DNA from: JAAAPF01 sp964481035
GTDB lineage: Bacteria > Pseudomonadota > Alphaproteobacteria > Geminicoccales > Geminicoccaceae
Length of the DNA stretch: 14,854 nt
NCBI GenBank assembly: GCA_964481035.1
Contig: CAYZSE010000089.1
Location: 1 to 14,854, forward strand
Direction: 5' to 3'
The position numbers and the translations under genes were made by a program. The notes below the pieces were generated by a model that saw nothing but the letters and a program-made list of their open reading frames with translations, had not been told where the DNA came from and searched no databases. Positions 1 to 9,280 of this stretch are shown in pieces. Numbering within the stretch: the stretch's first letter is position 1; every line of letters starts with the position of its first letter.

Positions 1-110
1 ACGCCGAGGGCACCACGCTCAAGGAGGCGACGCTCGCGCTGGGCCTGCTCACCGCCGCCGAGTTCGACGAGTGGGTCCGCCCCGAGACCATGCTCGGCCC
101 CAAGCCCTGA
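1..110 (+). CDS. fumC: Fumarate hydratase class II, C-terminal end (partial)
   Basis: Only the last 35 codons are present; the reading frame begins at base 3 and stops with TGA at 108-110. The peptide contains GTTLKEATLALG, then EFDEWVRPETMLGP, which matches the conserved C-terminal tail of class II fumarases (fumarase C C-terminal domain). These are cytoplasmic homotetramers that interconvert fumarate and L-malate in the TCA cycle. The catalytic residues lie upstream of the window and cannot be checked. Aspartate ammonia-lyase belongs to the same superfamily and has a related tail, but the 'VRPE.M..P' ending fits FumC better. The gene converges with the AsmA-family gene, with four bases between the two stop codons. 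Confidence 0.85.
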   Translation, partial: AEGTTLKEATLALGLLTAAEFDEWVRPETMLGPKP

Positions 111-120
111 GCCGTCAGGG
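105..120. terminator. Small hairpin spanning both convergent stop codons
   Basis: CCCTGA (105-110) and TCAGGG (115-120) form a perfect 6-bp inverted repeat around a GCCG loop. The left arm contains the fumC stop codon and the right arm contains the complement of the AsmA-gene stop codon, so one structure covers both gene ends. There is no T-tract on either side. Service as a weak bidirectional terminator or mRNA-end protector is an inference. The stem is short, so chance is possible. Confidence 0.3.
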
Positions 121-2883
121 GGCGAGCCGACGCCACCGCGGCTCGCCGAGGCGCCCCTCGACGACGATGCGCGGCGCCTCGCCGCCGAGCCCGTCGATCG
201 AGATCGCGAGCCGCCCGGCGAAGAGGTCGACGGTGCCGTCGAGGGTCGGCCCGTCGGCCGCCAGGCCGGCGACGTCATAGCGACCGTCGACGAGCGCCGC
301 CGTGCCGTCGAGGCGCTGCGCGGGCAGCCGAATCGGGCGTCCGTCCCGGGTGCGCAGCCGCCGAGGCGGCGCCGTCGCCGTTACTCGCAAGGTGCCGTTC
401 AGATCCGCCAAGAGCTCGGCCAGGCTCACCCCTCGGGCGGCGATCGTGCCCTCGACGGCTGCAAGCCCAGGCCCCAGCCAGCCGAGGCCGAGCGCTCGCG
501 GGAGCGGCGCGTCGAGACGGTCGGCAAGGGCGAGCGAGCCGGCGAGTGCCAGGCCGCGGCGGCCGCGGCGGACCTCTCCCGCGACGCTGTAGTCGGCCTC
601 CGCGCCGTGCCACGAAAGCCGGTCGAGGACGATCCGCTCGGGCGAGACGGCGAGCGCGAGATCGATCCGCGCGCGGCGGCCGAGGTCGTCCGTCAGCCCG
701 CCGCCGGCGATCTCGACCTCCAGGCGACGCGGGTGCGGCCACGCGGCGACCAGCGCGCCGGTCGCCGGCCAGTCGCCCTGATGGCGCCGGCGCCACCGTT
801 CGGGCTCGGCCGGCCACGGGGTGAGCGCGGTCAAGAGCCCGTGCCAGCCGGCGATCGGACCGCTGAGCTCGCTCAGGCGAAGCGCTTCGGGCATGACGCT
901 TATGCGGCCGGCGAGGCCGCCGATCGACAGACGGGCGTCGAGCGAGGCCGAGGCACCCGAGACTGCAGCCCCTTCGAGCCGCACGGGCCCGGAGAGGGGG
1001 CGTGCCGGATGGGGGGGCCAGCCGAGCCGCACGAGCAGCCGCGCGACATCGGGGTGGGCGAGGTCGATCTCGCCCGCCGGCGCGGCTTCCCCGGTGAGAT
1101 CCACCGTGCCGTCGAGGGCGATCTCGAGGTCGTCGAGGCGACCTTCGAGGCCGACGTCGGCCGCTCGAACGGGCCCGCTGGCGACGAGCTCGAGCCGGCC
1201 CCCGGCCAAGCCGGCCAGGCGCTCGGCCGCGGGATGCAGCGCCGTGAGCGCGCGGGCCGGGGCGTGCAGGTCGATCGCTCCCAGCAGCTCGACCGTCTCG
1301 GGCCGCCGCGTGACCGCGCCCGTCAGCGAGACCGACGCCGCACGCCCGCCCATCTCGAGGGCCGTCAGCCACAGCCCCTTGCCGTCCAATTGGCCGACGA
1401 TCCGGCCGCGGGTGACGGGGCCAAGGCCGAGGTCGATGCGACCCAGCTCCAGATCCAAGGCGACGCCGCCGGCGTCGGCGACCGCCCACAGCCGCTGGCG
1501 CGTCGCGCCGGTCAGTGGCGCGTCCACGGCGATCGTGGGCAGGCGTATTCGCTCGACACGGCCGGCGACATGCAGCGCCGGGTCGGCCATCGGTGCATAG
1601 CGGACGTCGCCGGCGAAGGCGACGGAGGTGGCGGCGAGTCGGGCGGCGCCCAGGGCGAACCCCGCGAGATCGGTGTCGAGCTCGCCGGAGAGGCTCACCG
1701 TGCCCGTGTCGGCCGGCAGGAATCGCGCCCATTGCGGGACCAGCGCGGCGGGATCGTCGCTGCGGAGACTGAGCGGCCCGCGAAAGCGCCCCTCCGGCAG
1801 CGCGACGCGGCCGTCGAGCGTGAGCTCGGTGTTGCCGGCCAAGCCGAGCCGCGCCGAGGCAGCGAGCCCGCCGGCGTCGTCACGCTCCAGCCGCAGCCGC
1901 AGATCCGCCCCGTCGACGGCGAGCGCGCGGACGTCCCCGAGCAGGTCCGGGGCGGCGCGCAGCGCCCGCAACGCCGTGCGTGCCAGATCGAGCGTCGCCC
2001 GCTCCGTCGCGATCGCCAAGCTCGCGTCGAGCCCGCCGTCATAGCCGACACGGCCGCTGATCCGGGCCTCCGCGAGCTTCAGCTCGAGCGCCTCGAGCCG
2101 GCTGTGATCCGCGACGACGAAGAGATCGGCTGTGAGCGTGAGCGGGCCGTCGAGCGCGGCGAGCGCCGTGTCGAGCAACGGCACCAACGGCAAGGGCGGC
2201 AGCCAGCGCCGCAGCGCTGCGACGTCCGCGGTCTCGAGGCCGATCTCGCCGGCGCCCGCGCCCGGCTCGAGGCTCCCCAGAAAGCGCAGCCGGTCCTCGC
2301 CGGCGGCAACGACGAGCCGCTCGAGGCGTGGCGCGGTGGCCGGCCCCGCCAGCCGGCTGTCGAGCCGCACCGCGCGCCCTTTCCAGCGCCCGGTCGCCAC
2401 CAACGATCGGGCGGCGTCGTCGCGCCGGCTGGAGACGGTGGCGAGGGCGAGCGGTGGCGCCGTGCCGACGCGCAGCTCGCCACCGTCGACGCGCAGCTCC
2501 GGGCCAAGGGCGGCGAGAACCGGGGCGAGCCGCTCCAGCGCCGGCAACGTGGGGACGGCCAGACCTGCCGCTCGCAGCCGGGCCTCGGCGACGCCGAAGC
2601 GGCCGCGGGCAAGCGCGCCGAGGTCGAGGACGAGGTCGGCTTCCGCCACCTCGAGCGTGGCGGCGCCGAGCCGCGCCCGAACGTGCCCCAGCTGCACGCG
2701 CGGCCGCGGCCAGAGCGCGAGGGCGACCGGCGCTTCGGTTTCGATCTCGGCGCCGGCGGCGGCGGCGAGGCGGTCGAGGACCAGCGCCTCCAGCCGCACC
2801 CCGTCGACGAGGCGCACGGCCAGCGCCACGGCGGCGATACCGAGCGCGGCCGAGATCGCCAAGGCGAGGAGCGCGCGCCTCAT
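115..2883 (-). CDS. AsmA-family envelope protein
   Basis: The product is 922 residues. It has a short basic N-terminus (MRRALL) and a single hydrophobic segment at about residues 4-24, which looks like an uncleaved inner-membrane anchor. The rest is a long periplasmic region of repeated beta-type segments rich in L, A, G, D and R, as in AsmA/TamB-like proteins. The C-terminal third (LNGTLRVTA, then VEGRLGEPRWR near the end) resembles the AsmA C-terminal domain. Known members are bridge-like proteins linked to outer-membrane biogenesis and phospholipid transport between membranes; the role here is inferred from family only. The ATG lies 21 bp downstream of the xerC stop on the same strand, so the two genes are probably cotranscribed. 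Several other alphaproteobacteria have a DUF484 gene beside xerC instead. No enzymatic motif is visible. Confidence 0.8.
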   Translation of the reverse strand: MRRALLALAISAALGIAAVALAVRLVDGVRLEALVLDRLAAAAGAEIETEAPVALALWPRPRVQLGHVRARLGAATLEVAEADLVLDLGALARGRFGVAEARLRAAGLAVPTLPALERLAPVLAALGPELRVDGGELRVGTAPPLALATVSSRRDDAARSLVATGRWKGRAVRLDSRLAGPATAPRLERLVVAAGEDRLRFLGSLEPGAGAGEIGLETADVAALRRWLPPLPLVPLLDTALAALDGPLTLTADLFVVADHSRLEALELKLAEARISGRVGYDGGLDASLAIATERATLDLARTALRALRAAPDLLGDVRALAVDGADLRLRLERDDAGGLAASARLGLAGNTELTLDGRVALPEGRFRGPLSLRSDDPAALVPQWARFLPADTGTVSLSGELDTDLAGFALGAARLAATSVAFAGDVRYAPMADPALHVAGRVERIRLPTIAVDAPLTGATRQRLWAVADAGGVALDLELGRIDLGLGPVTRGRIVGQLDGKGLWLTALEMGGRAASVSLTGAVTRRPETVELLGAIDLHAPARALTALHPAAERLAGLAGGRLELVASGPVRAADVGLEGRLDDLEIALDGTVDLTGEAAPAGEIDLAHPDVARLLVRLGWPPHPARPLSGPVRLEGAAVSGASASLDARLSIGGLAGRISVMPEALRLSELSGPIAGWHGLLTALTPWPAEPERWRRRHQGDWPATGALVAAWPHPRRLEVEIAGGGLTDDLGRRARIDLALAVSPERIVLDRLSWHGAEADYSVAGEVRRGRRGLALAGSLALADRLDAPLPRALGLGWLGPGLAAVEGTIAARGVSLAELLADLNGTLRVTATAPPRRLRTRDGRPIRLPAQRLDGTAALVDGRYDVAGLAADGPTLDGTVDLFAGRLAISIDGLGGEAPRIVVEGRLGEPRWRRLAP

Positions 2884-2904
2884 CGACCGGGCGCAGGTGC
2901 GGCT

Positions 2905-3834
2905 TCAGGCACGGCGATGCGCCAGGCGGTAGGCCGCGCGCAGGCGCACGGCGTCGACCTGGGTGTAGACCTGCGTCGTCGACAGGCTGGCGTGGCCCAA
3001 GAGCTCTTGCACCGAGCGCAGGTCGGCGCCGGCGTCGAGCAGGTGGGTGGCGAAGCTGTGGCGCAGCGCGTGCGGCGTCGCGCTCTCGGGCAGGTGCAGC
3101 GCCCGGCGCCAGCGGCGGACCGTGCGCTGGACGACGGCGGCTTGCAGCCGGCCGCCGCGAGCCCCGAGAAACAGCGGCGAGGTCCGCTCCTGCGGGTACG
3201 GGCAGGCGTCCAGCGCGGCGGTCAAGAGCTCGGCCACGGCAGCCACGACCGGGACGCGCCGGCTGCGGCCGCCCTTGCCGCGCACCTCCAGCTCGCGCAG
3301 GGTGCGAGGCTCGTAGGGCACGGCGCCGCGATCGAGGCCGAGCGCCTCGCCGATGCGCAGGCCCGCGCCCCAGAGAAGGCCCAAGAGCGCCCGGTCGCGC
3401 GCCTCGATCCAGGGCTCGCGGGCCTCCGCGCCGACCACCTCGAGGAGCCGATCGGCCGCCTCGACCGACAACGGGCGAGGCAGGCTGCGGCTGACCTTGG
3501 GCGTCTGCAGGGCGGCGAGGGCGGCGTTGACGACGCCATGGCGGCGTTCGAGGTAGCGATAGAGGCTGCGCACCGCGGCCAGCGCCCGCACGTTCGAGCG
3601 GGCGACGAGGCCGCGCCGGCGGCGGGCGGCGAGAAAGGCGCGAAAGCCCCGCAGGTCGAGGTTCTCCAGCCCGCCGCGGGTGACCGGGCCACCCTCGTGG
3701 TCGACGAGAAAGCGAAGGAAGTCCCGCACATCGTCGTCATAGGCGCGCAGGGTCGAGGCGGCGAGCCGACGCTCGACGACGAGCCAAGCCCGCCAGCCCG
3801 CGAGCAGGTCCCGCACCTCGTCCGCGATCGGCAT
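2905..3834 (-). CDS. xerC: Tyrosine recombinase XerC
   Basis: The product is a site-specific recombinase of 309 residues that is expected to act with XerD at dif to resolve chromosome dimers. The N-terminal SAM-like core-binding domain (about residues 8-95) contains LAASTLRAYDDDVRDFLRFL. The C-terminal catalytic domain carries the full tyrosine-recombinase set: R160 (GLRIGEALGL), K187 (VRGKGG), H255 and R258 (HALRHSFATHLL), H281 (LLGHASLSTTQ) and nucleophile Y290. The ATG at 3834 (MPIADEV) was chosen because it gives normal Xer length. The frame stays open to an ATG at 3912, but those 26 extra residues look unlike Xer N-termini and would overlap priA. Location beside priA supports XerC over XerD or a phage integrase. 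The AsmA-family gene follows 21 bp after the stop. Confidence 0.93.
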   Translation of the reverse strand: MPIADEVRDLLAGWRAWLVVERRLAASTLRAYDDDVRDFLRFLVDHEGGPVTRGGLENLDLRGFRAFLAARRRRGLVARSNVRALAAVRSLYRYLERRHGVVNAALAALQTPKVSRSLPRPLSVEAADRLLEVVGAEAREPWIEARDRALLGLLWGAGLRIGEALGLDRGAVPYEPRTLRELEVRGKGGRSRRVPVVAAVAELLTAALDACPYPQERTSPLFLGARGGRLQAAVVQRTVRRWRRALHLPESATPHALRHSFATHLLDAGADLRSVQELLGHASLSTTQVYTQVDAVRLRAAYRLAHRRA

Positions 3835-3868
3835 TGACGCGACGTCCACCACCCGCCACCCCCATGCG

Positions 3869-6064
3869 ATGCCGCTGGATCCGCAAACCGACGCCGTACC
3901 CGTGCTGGTCACGGCCCCGCTCGATGGACCTTTTCACTACCGTCCGCTCGGCGCAAGCGGCGCCGCGCCAGGGGCGATCGTCGAGGTGCCCTTCGGCCAC
4001 CAGCGCGCCCTGGGGGTCGTCTGGCCCGAGGCCGGCGCCGAACCGCCGCCGGCCGAGCTCAAGGCGGTGGCGCGGAGCTTCACGGCGCCCCCTTTGCCGG
4101 CCGAGGTGCTGGCGCTCGTCGAAGCGGTTGCCGCGGCCACCTTGAGCCCGCGCGGCGCCGTCTTGAAGCTCGTCCTCAACGTGCCAGCCGCGCTCGAGCC
4201 CGAGGCGCCGAAGCTCGGCTGGCGGCGCGCCGACCCGGCGCCCGCCGGCAAGCTCACCGCCGCCCGCGCCCGCGTTCTTTCGGCCGTCGGCGACGACGTG
4301 TGGACGGCGGCGGAGCTGGCCCGGGCCGCCGGGGTCGGTGCCGCCGTCGTCAAAGGGCTCGCCGACGGCGGCTGGCTCGTGCCGGCGGCGCTGCCCGCGC
4401 CGCCGCTGCCACGGCCGCGGGACGCCACGATCGGGCCCTCGCTCAACCCGGCGCAAGGGCGTGCGGCAACGGCGATCGCAGCGGCAGTGGCGGCCCGCGA
4501 GCCTTCGGGCTTCCTGCTCGAGGGGGTGACCGGCTCCGGCAAGACCGAGGTCTATTTCGAGGCGATCGCGGCCTGTCTCGCCGCCGGCCGGCGGGCACTC
4601 GTCGTGCTGCCCGAGATCGCCCTCACCGCGCAATGGCTGACCCGCTTCGAGGCCCGCTTCGGTGCGCCGCCGATCCTCTGGCACTCCGGGCTGCCGCCGG
4701 CGGTCCGGCGGCGGCACTGGCGGGCCGCCCTCGAGGGCCACGCTCGGGTCGTGGTCGGCGCGCGCTCGGCCCTCTTCCTGCCGCTGGCCGACCTCGGCCT
4801 CGTCGTCGTCGACGAGGAGCACGACGCGAGCTTCAAGCAGGATGACGGCGTGCCCTATCACGGCCGCGACGTCGCCGAGGTCCGGGCGGGCCTCTCGGGG
4901 TGCCCCGTGGTCCTCGCCTCGGCGACGCCGTCGCTGGAGAGCCTGGCGCGGACGGGGATCCTGCCGCCGGCGCCGGGCCGTGGGCCCCTGCACCTCCTGC
5001 AGCTCCCCGAGCGGCACGGCGGGGCGTCGATGCCGGCGATCGAGCTCGTCGATCTCAAGCGGGCGCGGCCGCCGCGCGGGCGGTTCTTGAGCCCGGCGCT
5101 CGCCGACGCCTTGCGGGCGACGGTCGGGCGCGGCGAGCAGGCGCTGTTGTTCTTGAACCGCCGCGGCTACGCGCCCCTGCTGATCTGCCGCGCCTGCGGG
5201 CACCGCGAGCGCTGCCCCAATTGCAGCGCGTGGCTGGTCTGGCACCGCCTGCGCCATCGCCTGCTGTGCCACCATTGCGGCTACGGCAAGCCCGAGCCCG
5301 CCCACTGCCCGGCGTGCGGCACGGTCGACGGCTTCGTCGCCGCGGGGCCCGGCGTCGAGCGTGTCGCCGAGGAGGCCCAAGCCCTCGTCCCGGCGGCGCG
5401 CATCGCCGTCATGACCGCCGACCGGCCCGGCTCGACGGCGGCCTTGCGCGAGCTCGTCGACGACGCCGCCGCCGGCCGGCTCGACGTGCTCGTCGGCACC
5501 CAGGTCCTGGCGAAGGGGCACCATTTCCCGGCGCTCACCCTGGTGGGCGTGGTCGACGCCGACATCGGCCTGGGTGGCGGGGATCTGCGGGCGGGCGAGC
5601 GCACCCTGCAGCTCCTGCATCAGGTCGCGGGCCGCGCCGGCCGCGCCGCGCTCGCCGGCCGCGCCATCGTCCAGACGCACCTGCCCGACCACCCGGCGAT
5701 CCGGGCCGTCGCGCTGGGCGATCTGCCGGGCTTTCGGGCGCGCGAGGCCGAGGAGCGGCGGGCGGCGGGACTGCCGCCTTACGGCCGGCTCGCGGCGATC
5801 ATCGTCTCGGGGCCCGAGCCACCGGCGGTCCGAGCGCTGGGCCAGAGCCTCGCCAGCACCGCGCCGCGGCTCCAGGGTTTGCGCGTCCTTGGACCGGCGC
5901 CGGCGCCGCTGGCGCTGCTGCGCGGGCGCCACCGCGAGCGCCTCTTGGTGCTGGCGACGCCCGAGGTCGATCTCGTGGCCGTGCTGCGCCGCTGGCTCGC
6001 GGGCGTGCGCGCCCCCGGTCGCTTGCGGGTGCAGGTCGATCCCGACCCGCAGAGCTTCCTGTAG
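3869..6064 (+). CDS. priA: Primosomal protein N' (replication restart helicase PriA)
   Basis: The product is 731 residues, normal for PriA, the 3'-5' superfamily 2 helicase that recognises stalled forks and reloads the replisome. The N-terminal 3'-end-binding domain (about 10-100) is followed by a winged-helix segment. The helicase core has Walker A GVTGSGKTE (219-227), Walker B DEEH (315-318) and SATPS (351-355). Eight zinc-binding cysteines are all present: C440, C443, C449, C452, C467, C470, C480 and C483. Motif V is GTQVLAKGHHFP (543-554) and motif VI is HQVAGRAGRA (584-593). The ATG at 3869 is supported by the typical start leading into VLVTAPLDGPFHY, but no clear Shine-Dalgarno precedes it. 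An out-of-frame ATG lies at 3864. It diverges from xerC and is followed by the F1 ATP synthase operon, a known alphaproteobacterial neighbourhood. Confidence 0.97.
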   Translation: MPLDPQTDAVPVLVTAPLDGPFHYRPLGASGAAPGAIVEVPFGHQRALGVVWPEAGAEPPPAELKAVARSFTAPPLPAEVLALVEAVAAATLSPRGAVLKLVLNVPAALEPEAPKLGWRRADPAPAGKLTAARARVLSAVGDDVWTAAELARAAGVGAAVVKGLADGGWLVPAALPAPPLPRPRDATIGPSLNPAQGRAATAIAAAVAAREPSGFLLEGVTGSGKTEVYFEAIAACLAAGRRALVVLPEIALTAQWLTRFEARFGAPPILWHSGLPPAVRRRHWRAALEGHARVVVGARSALFLPLADLGLVVVDEEHDASFKQDDGVPYHGRDVAEVRAGLSGCPVVLASATPSLESLARTGILPPAPGRGPLHLLQLPERHGGASMPAIELVDLKRARPPRGRFLSPALADALRATVGRGEQALLFLNRRGYAPLLICRACGHRERCPNCSAWLVWHRLRHRLLCHHCGYGKPEPAHCPACGTVDGFVAAGPGVERVAEEAQALVPAARIAVMTADRPGSTAALRELVDDAAAGRLDVLVGTQVLAKGHHFPALTLVGVVDADIGLGGGDLRAGERTLQLLHQVAGRAGRAALAGRAIVQTHLPDHPAIRAVALGDLPGFRAREAEERRAAGLPPYGRLAAIIVSGPEPPAVRALGQSLASTAPRLQGLRVLGPAPAPLALLRGRHRERLLVLATPEVDLVAVLRRWLAGVRAPGRLRVQVDPDPQSFL

Positions 6065-6154
6065 AGGTCTTCAGGCACGTGTGCGGTGCAGCAAAGACGT
6101 CCGCGATGCGAGCGGCGGGGCGGACGGTGTTCGAGCGGCGCGCCCGGGCTCGGC

Positions 6155-6183
6155 TTGAACCGCCCCTGCCCGTGTGCTAGCAC
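6155..6183 (+). promoter_or_regulatory. Candidate promoter for the atpHAGDC operon
   Basis: TTGAAC (6155-6160) resembles a -35 box. It lies 16 bp upstream of CTAGCA (6177-6182), a poor but possible -10 in a GC-rich alphaproteobacterium. The presumed -10 lies inside a perfect 10-bp palindrome, GTGCTAGCAC (6174-6183). The site is about 80 bp upstream of the atpH start, in the only sizeable non-coding gap of the window (6065-6264), where an ATP synthase promoter is expected. The match is by eye only; no clear terminator for priA was seen in the same gap. Confidence 0.3.
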
Positions 6184-6264
6184 CCGGCCGCGCGTGGTCG
6201 TTCGTCGCGGGCCCGTCGTGTGCACTCGACATCGCGAACCTACCCAAAGCAGGACGAGAAGGAC

Positions 6265-6824
6265 GTGTCAGACACTGCTGTCGGTGCAGTCGGCGTTGCC
6301 GGCCGCTATGCCTCGGCCCTCTTCGACCTCGCGCGCGAGCAAGATCTGCTCGATCGCGTCAGCGCCGATCTCGCGGCGGTCGCGGGCATGCTCGACGAAT
6401 CGCCCGAGCTGGCGCGTGCGCTGGCGAGCCCCCTGGTGCCGCAGGACGCCAAGATCGGCATCGTCCGCGCACTCGGTGAGAAGGCCGGCCTGCAGGATCT
6501 CACCGTTCGCTTCCTCGGCGTTCTCGGGCGTCAGGGGCGATTGCCGGCGCTGGGCGGGGTGATCGCGGCGTTCGACAGCCTGCTCGCCGAGACGCGCGGC
6601 GAGATGACCGTCGAGGTCGTCTCCGCCATACCGCTGTCGAACGCGCAGGAGACGACCGTCAAGGACATGCTCGCGGCGTCGCTCGACAAGAGCGTCCATC
6701 TCGACAGCGCGGTCGATCCCGATCTCCTGGGAGGCCTCGTCGTCCGCGTCGGCTCGCGCATGATCGACGCCTCGCTGAAGACCAAGCTTCGACATCTCGA
6801 GCTCGCCATGAGAGGGGCCGGCTG

Positions 6825-6825
<1 letters not shown>
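6265..6825 (+). CDS. atpH: F1F0 ATP synthase subunit delta
   Basis: The product is 186 residues starting from GTG at 6265, the usual length for alphaproteobacterial delta. This subunit (OSCP in mitochondria) sits on top of the alpha-beta hexamer and joins F1 to the peripheral stalk. AGRYASALFDLA near the N-terminus and the C-terminal DPDLLGGLVVRVGSRMIDAS are diagnostic OSCP/delta signatures. The GTG is preferred over the in-frame ATG at 6220 because homologs begin just before VAGRYA and purine-rich AGGACGAGAAGGA lies immediately upstream. It is the first gene of the F1 operon; its TGA overlaps the atpA ATG by one base, so translation is probably coupled. Confidence 0.95.
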
Positions 6826-8360
<1,535 letters not shown>

Positions 8361-8368
8361 GAGCCACG

Positions 8369-9262
8369 ATGCCAAGCCTCAAGGACCTTCGCAATCGCAT
8401 CGGCAGCGTCAAGCAGACGCGCAAGATCACGAGCGCCATGAAGCTCGTGGCATCCTCGAAGCTGAAGCGCGCGCAAGAGCAGGCCGAGCGGGCGCGGCCG
8501 TTCGCCGAGAGGATGGCGGCGATGCTCGCCAATCTCGCCCGCTCGGTGCAGGGCATGTCCGAGGCGCCCCCGCTCCTCGCCGGCAGCGGCAAGAACGAGA
8601 CCCACCTGCTCGTCGTCGCCACCGCCGATCGCGGGCTGTGCGGCGGCTTCAACAGCTCGATCGCGCGCGGTGCTCTGCGCCGCATTCGTGACCTGCGCGC
8701 CGACGGCAAGCAGGTCCGGCTGATCTGCGTCGGCCGCAAGGGCTACGACCTGCTCCGTCGCGAGCACGCCGATCTCATCGACGAGTACGTCACCGGCGTG
8801 GTCGGCAAGACGGTGCTCGAGTATGCCGACGCCGAGCGCATCGCGCGGCAAATCACCGACCGCTTCGACGCCGGCCGGATCGATACCGCGACGATCATCT
8901 TCAACCGCTTCAAGTCGGCGATCAGCTCCGAGCTGACCTTTCAGAGCCTCGTGCCGGTCGAGATCCCGGAAGTCGAGGCGGCCGGCGCGGCCGACGACAC
9001 GCCCGCCGCCATCTACGAGTTCGAGCCGGAGGAGGGCGTCATCCTCGATCAGCTGCTGCCGACCAATCTGGCGGTGCAGATCTTCAAGGCGCTCTTGGAG
9101 AACGCCGCCTCTGAGCAGGGCGCGCGGATGGCGGCGATGGACAACGCGACGCGCAACGCCGGCGAGATGATCGACAAGCTCACCTTGAGCTACAACCGTC
9201 AGCGCCAGGCGGCGATCACCAAGGAACTCATCGAGATCGTGTCCGGCGCGGAAGCGCTCTGA
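8369..9262 (+). CDS. atpG: F1F0 ATP synthase subunit gamma
   Basis: The product is 297 residues, normal for F1 gamma, the rotating central shaft that couples proton flow to catalysis. The N-terminal helix (LKDLRNRIGSVKQTRKITSA, residues 4-23) and the C-terminal helix (MDNATRNAGEMIDKLTLSYN, then RQRQAAITKELIEIVSGAEA) form the antiparallel coiled coil that inserts into the alpha3beta3 ring. The Rossmann-like middle domain contains TADRGLCGGFNSS, a strongly conserved gamma motif. It lies 8 bp after atpA and 18 bp before atpD, consistent with a single transcript. Confidence 0.98.
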   Translation: MPSLKDLRNRIGSVKQTRKITSAMKLVASSKLKRAQEQAERARPFAERMAAMLANLARSVQGMSEAPPLLAGSGKNETHLLVVATADRGLCGGFNSSIARGALRRIRDLRADGKQVRLICVGRKGYDLLRREHADLIDEYVTGVVGKTVLEYADAERIARQITDRFDAGRIDTATIIFNRFKSAISSELTFQSLVPVEIPEVEAAGAADDTPAAIYEFEPEEGVILDQLLPTNLAVQIFKALLENAASEQGARMAAMDNATRNAGEMIDKLTLSYNRQRQAAITKELIEIVSGAEAL

Positions 9263-9280
9263 GCCGGCTGGAGAACCAAG

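Noticed and set aside
607..3837. A 1076-codon open frame on the + strand, antisense to the AsmA-family gene and xerC.
   Set aside because: Its product is a low-complexity run of R, Q, E, G and A with no recognisable domain, as expected for the antisense frame of GC-rich codons. Both genes on the other strand are well supported by family motifs.
3835..3912. A 26-residue N-terminal extension of XerC from the ATG at 3912.
   Set aside because: The extra residues do not resemble Xer N-termini and would overlap priA; the ATG at 3834 gives the usual length.
3737..5932. A 731-codon open frame antisense to priA.
   Set aside because: It mirrors priA with a biased composition and no domain. The same length as PriA is a coincidence; all PriA motifs are on the + strand.
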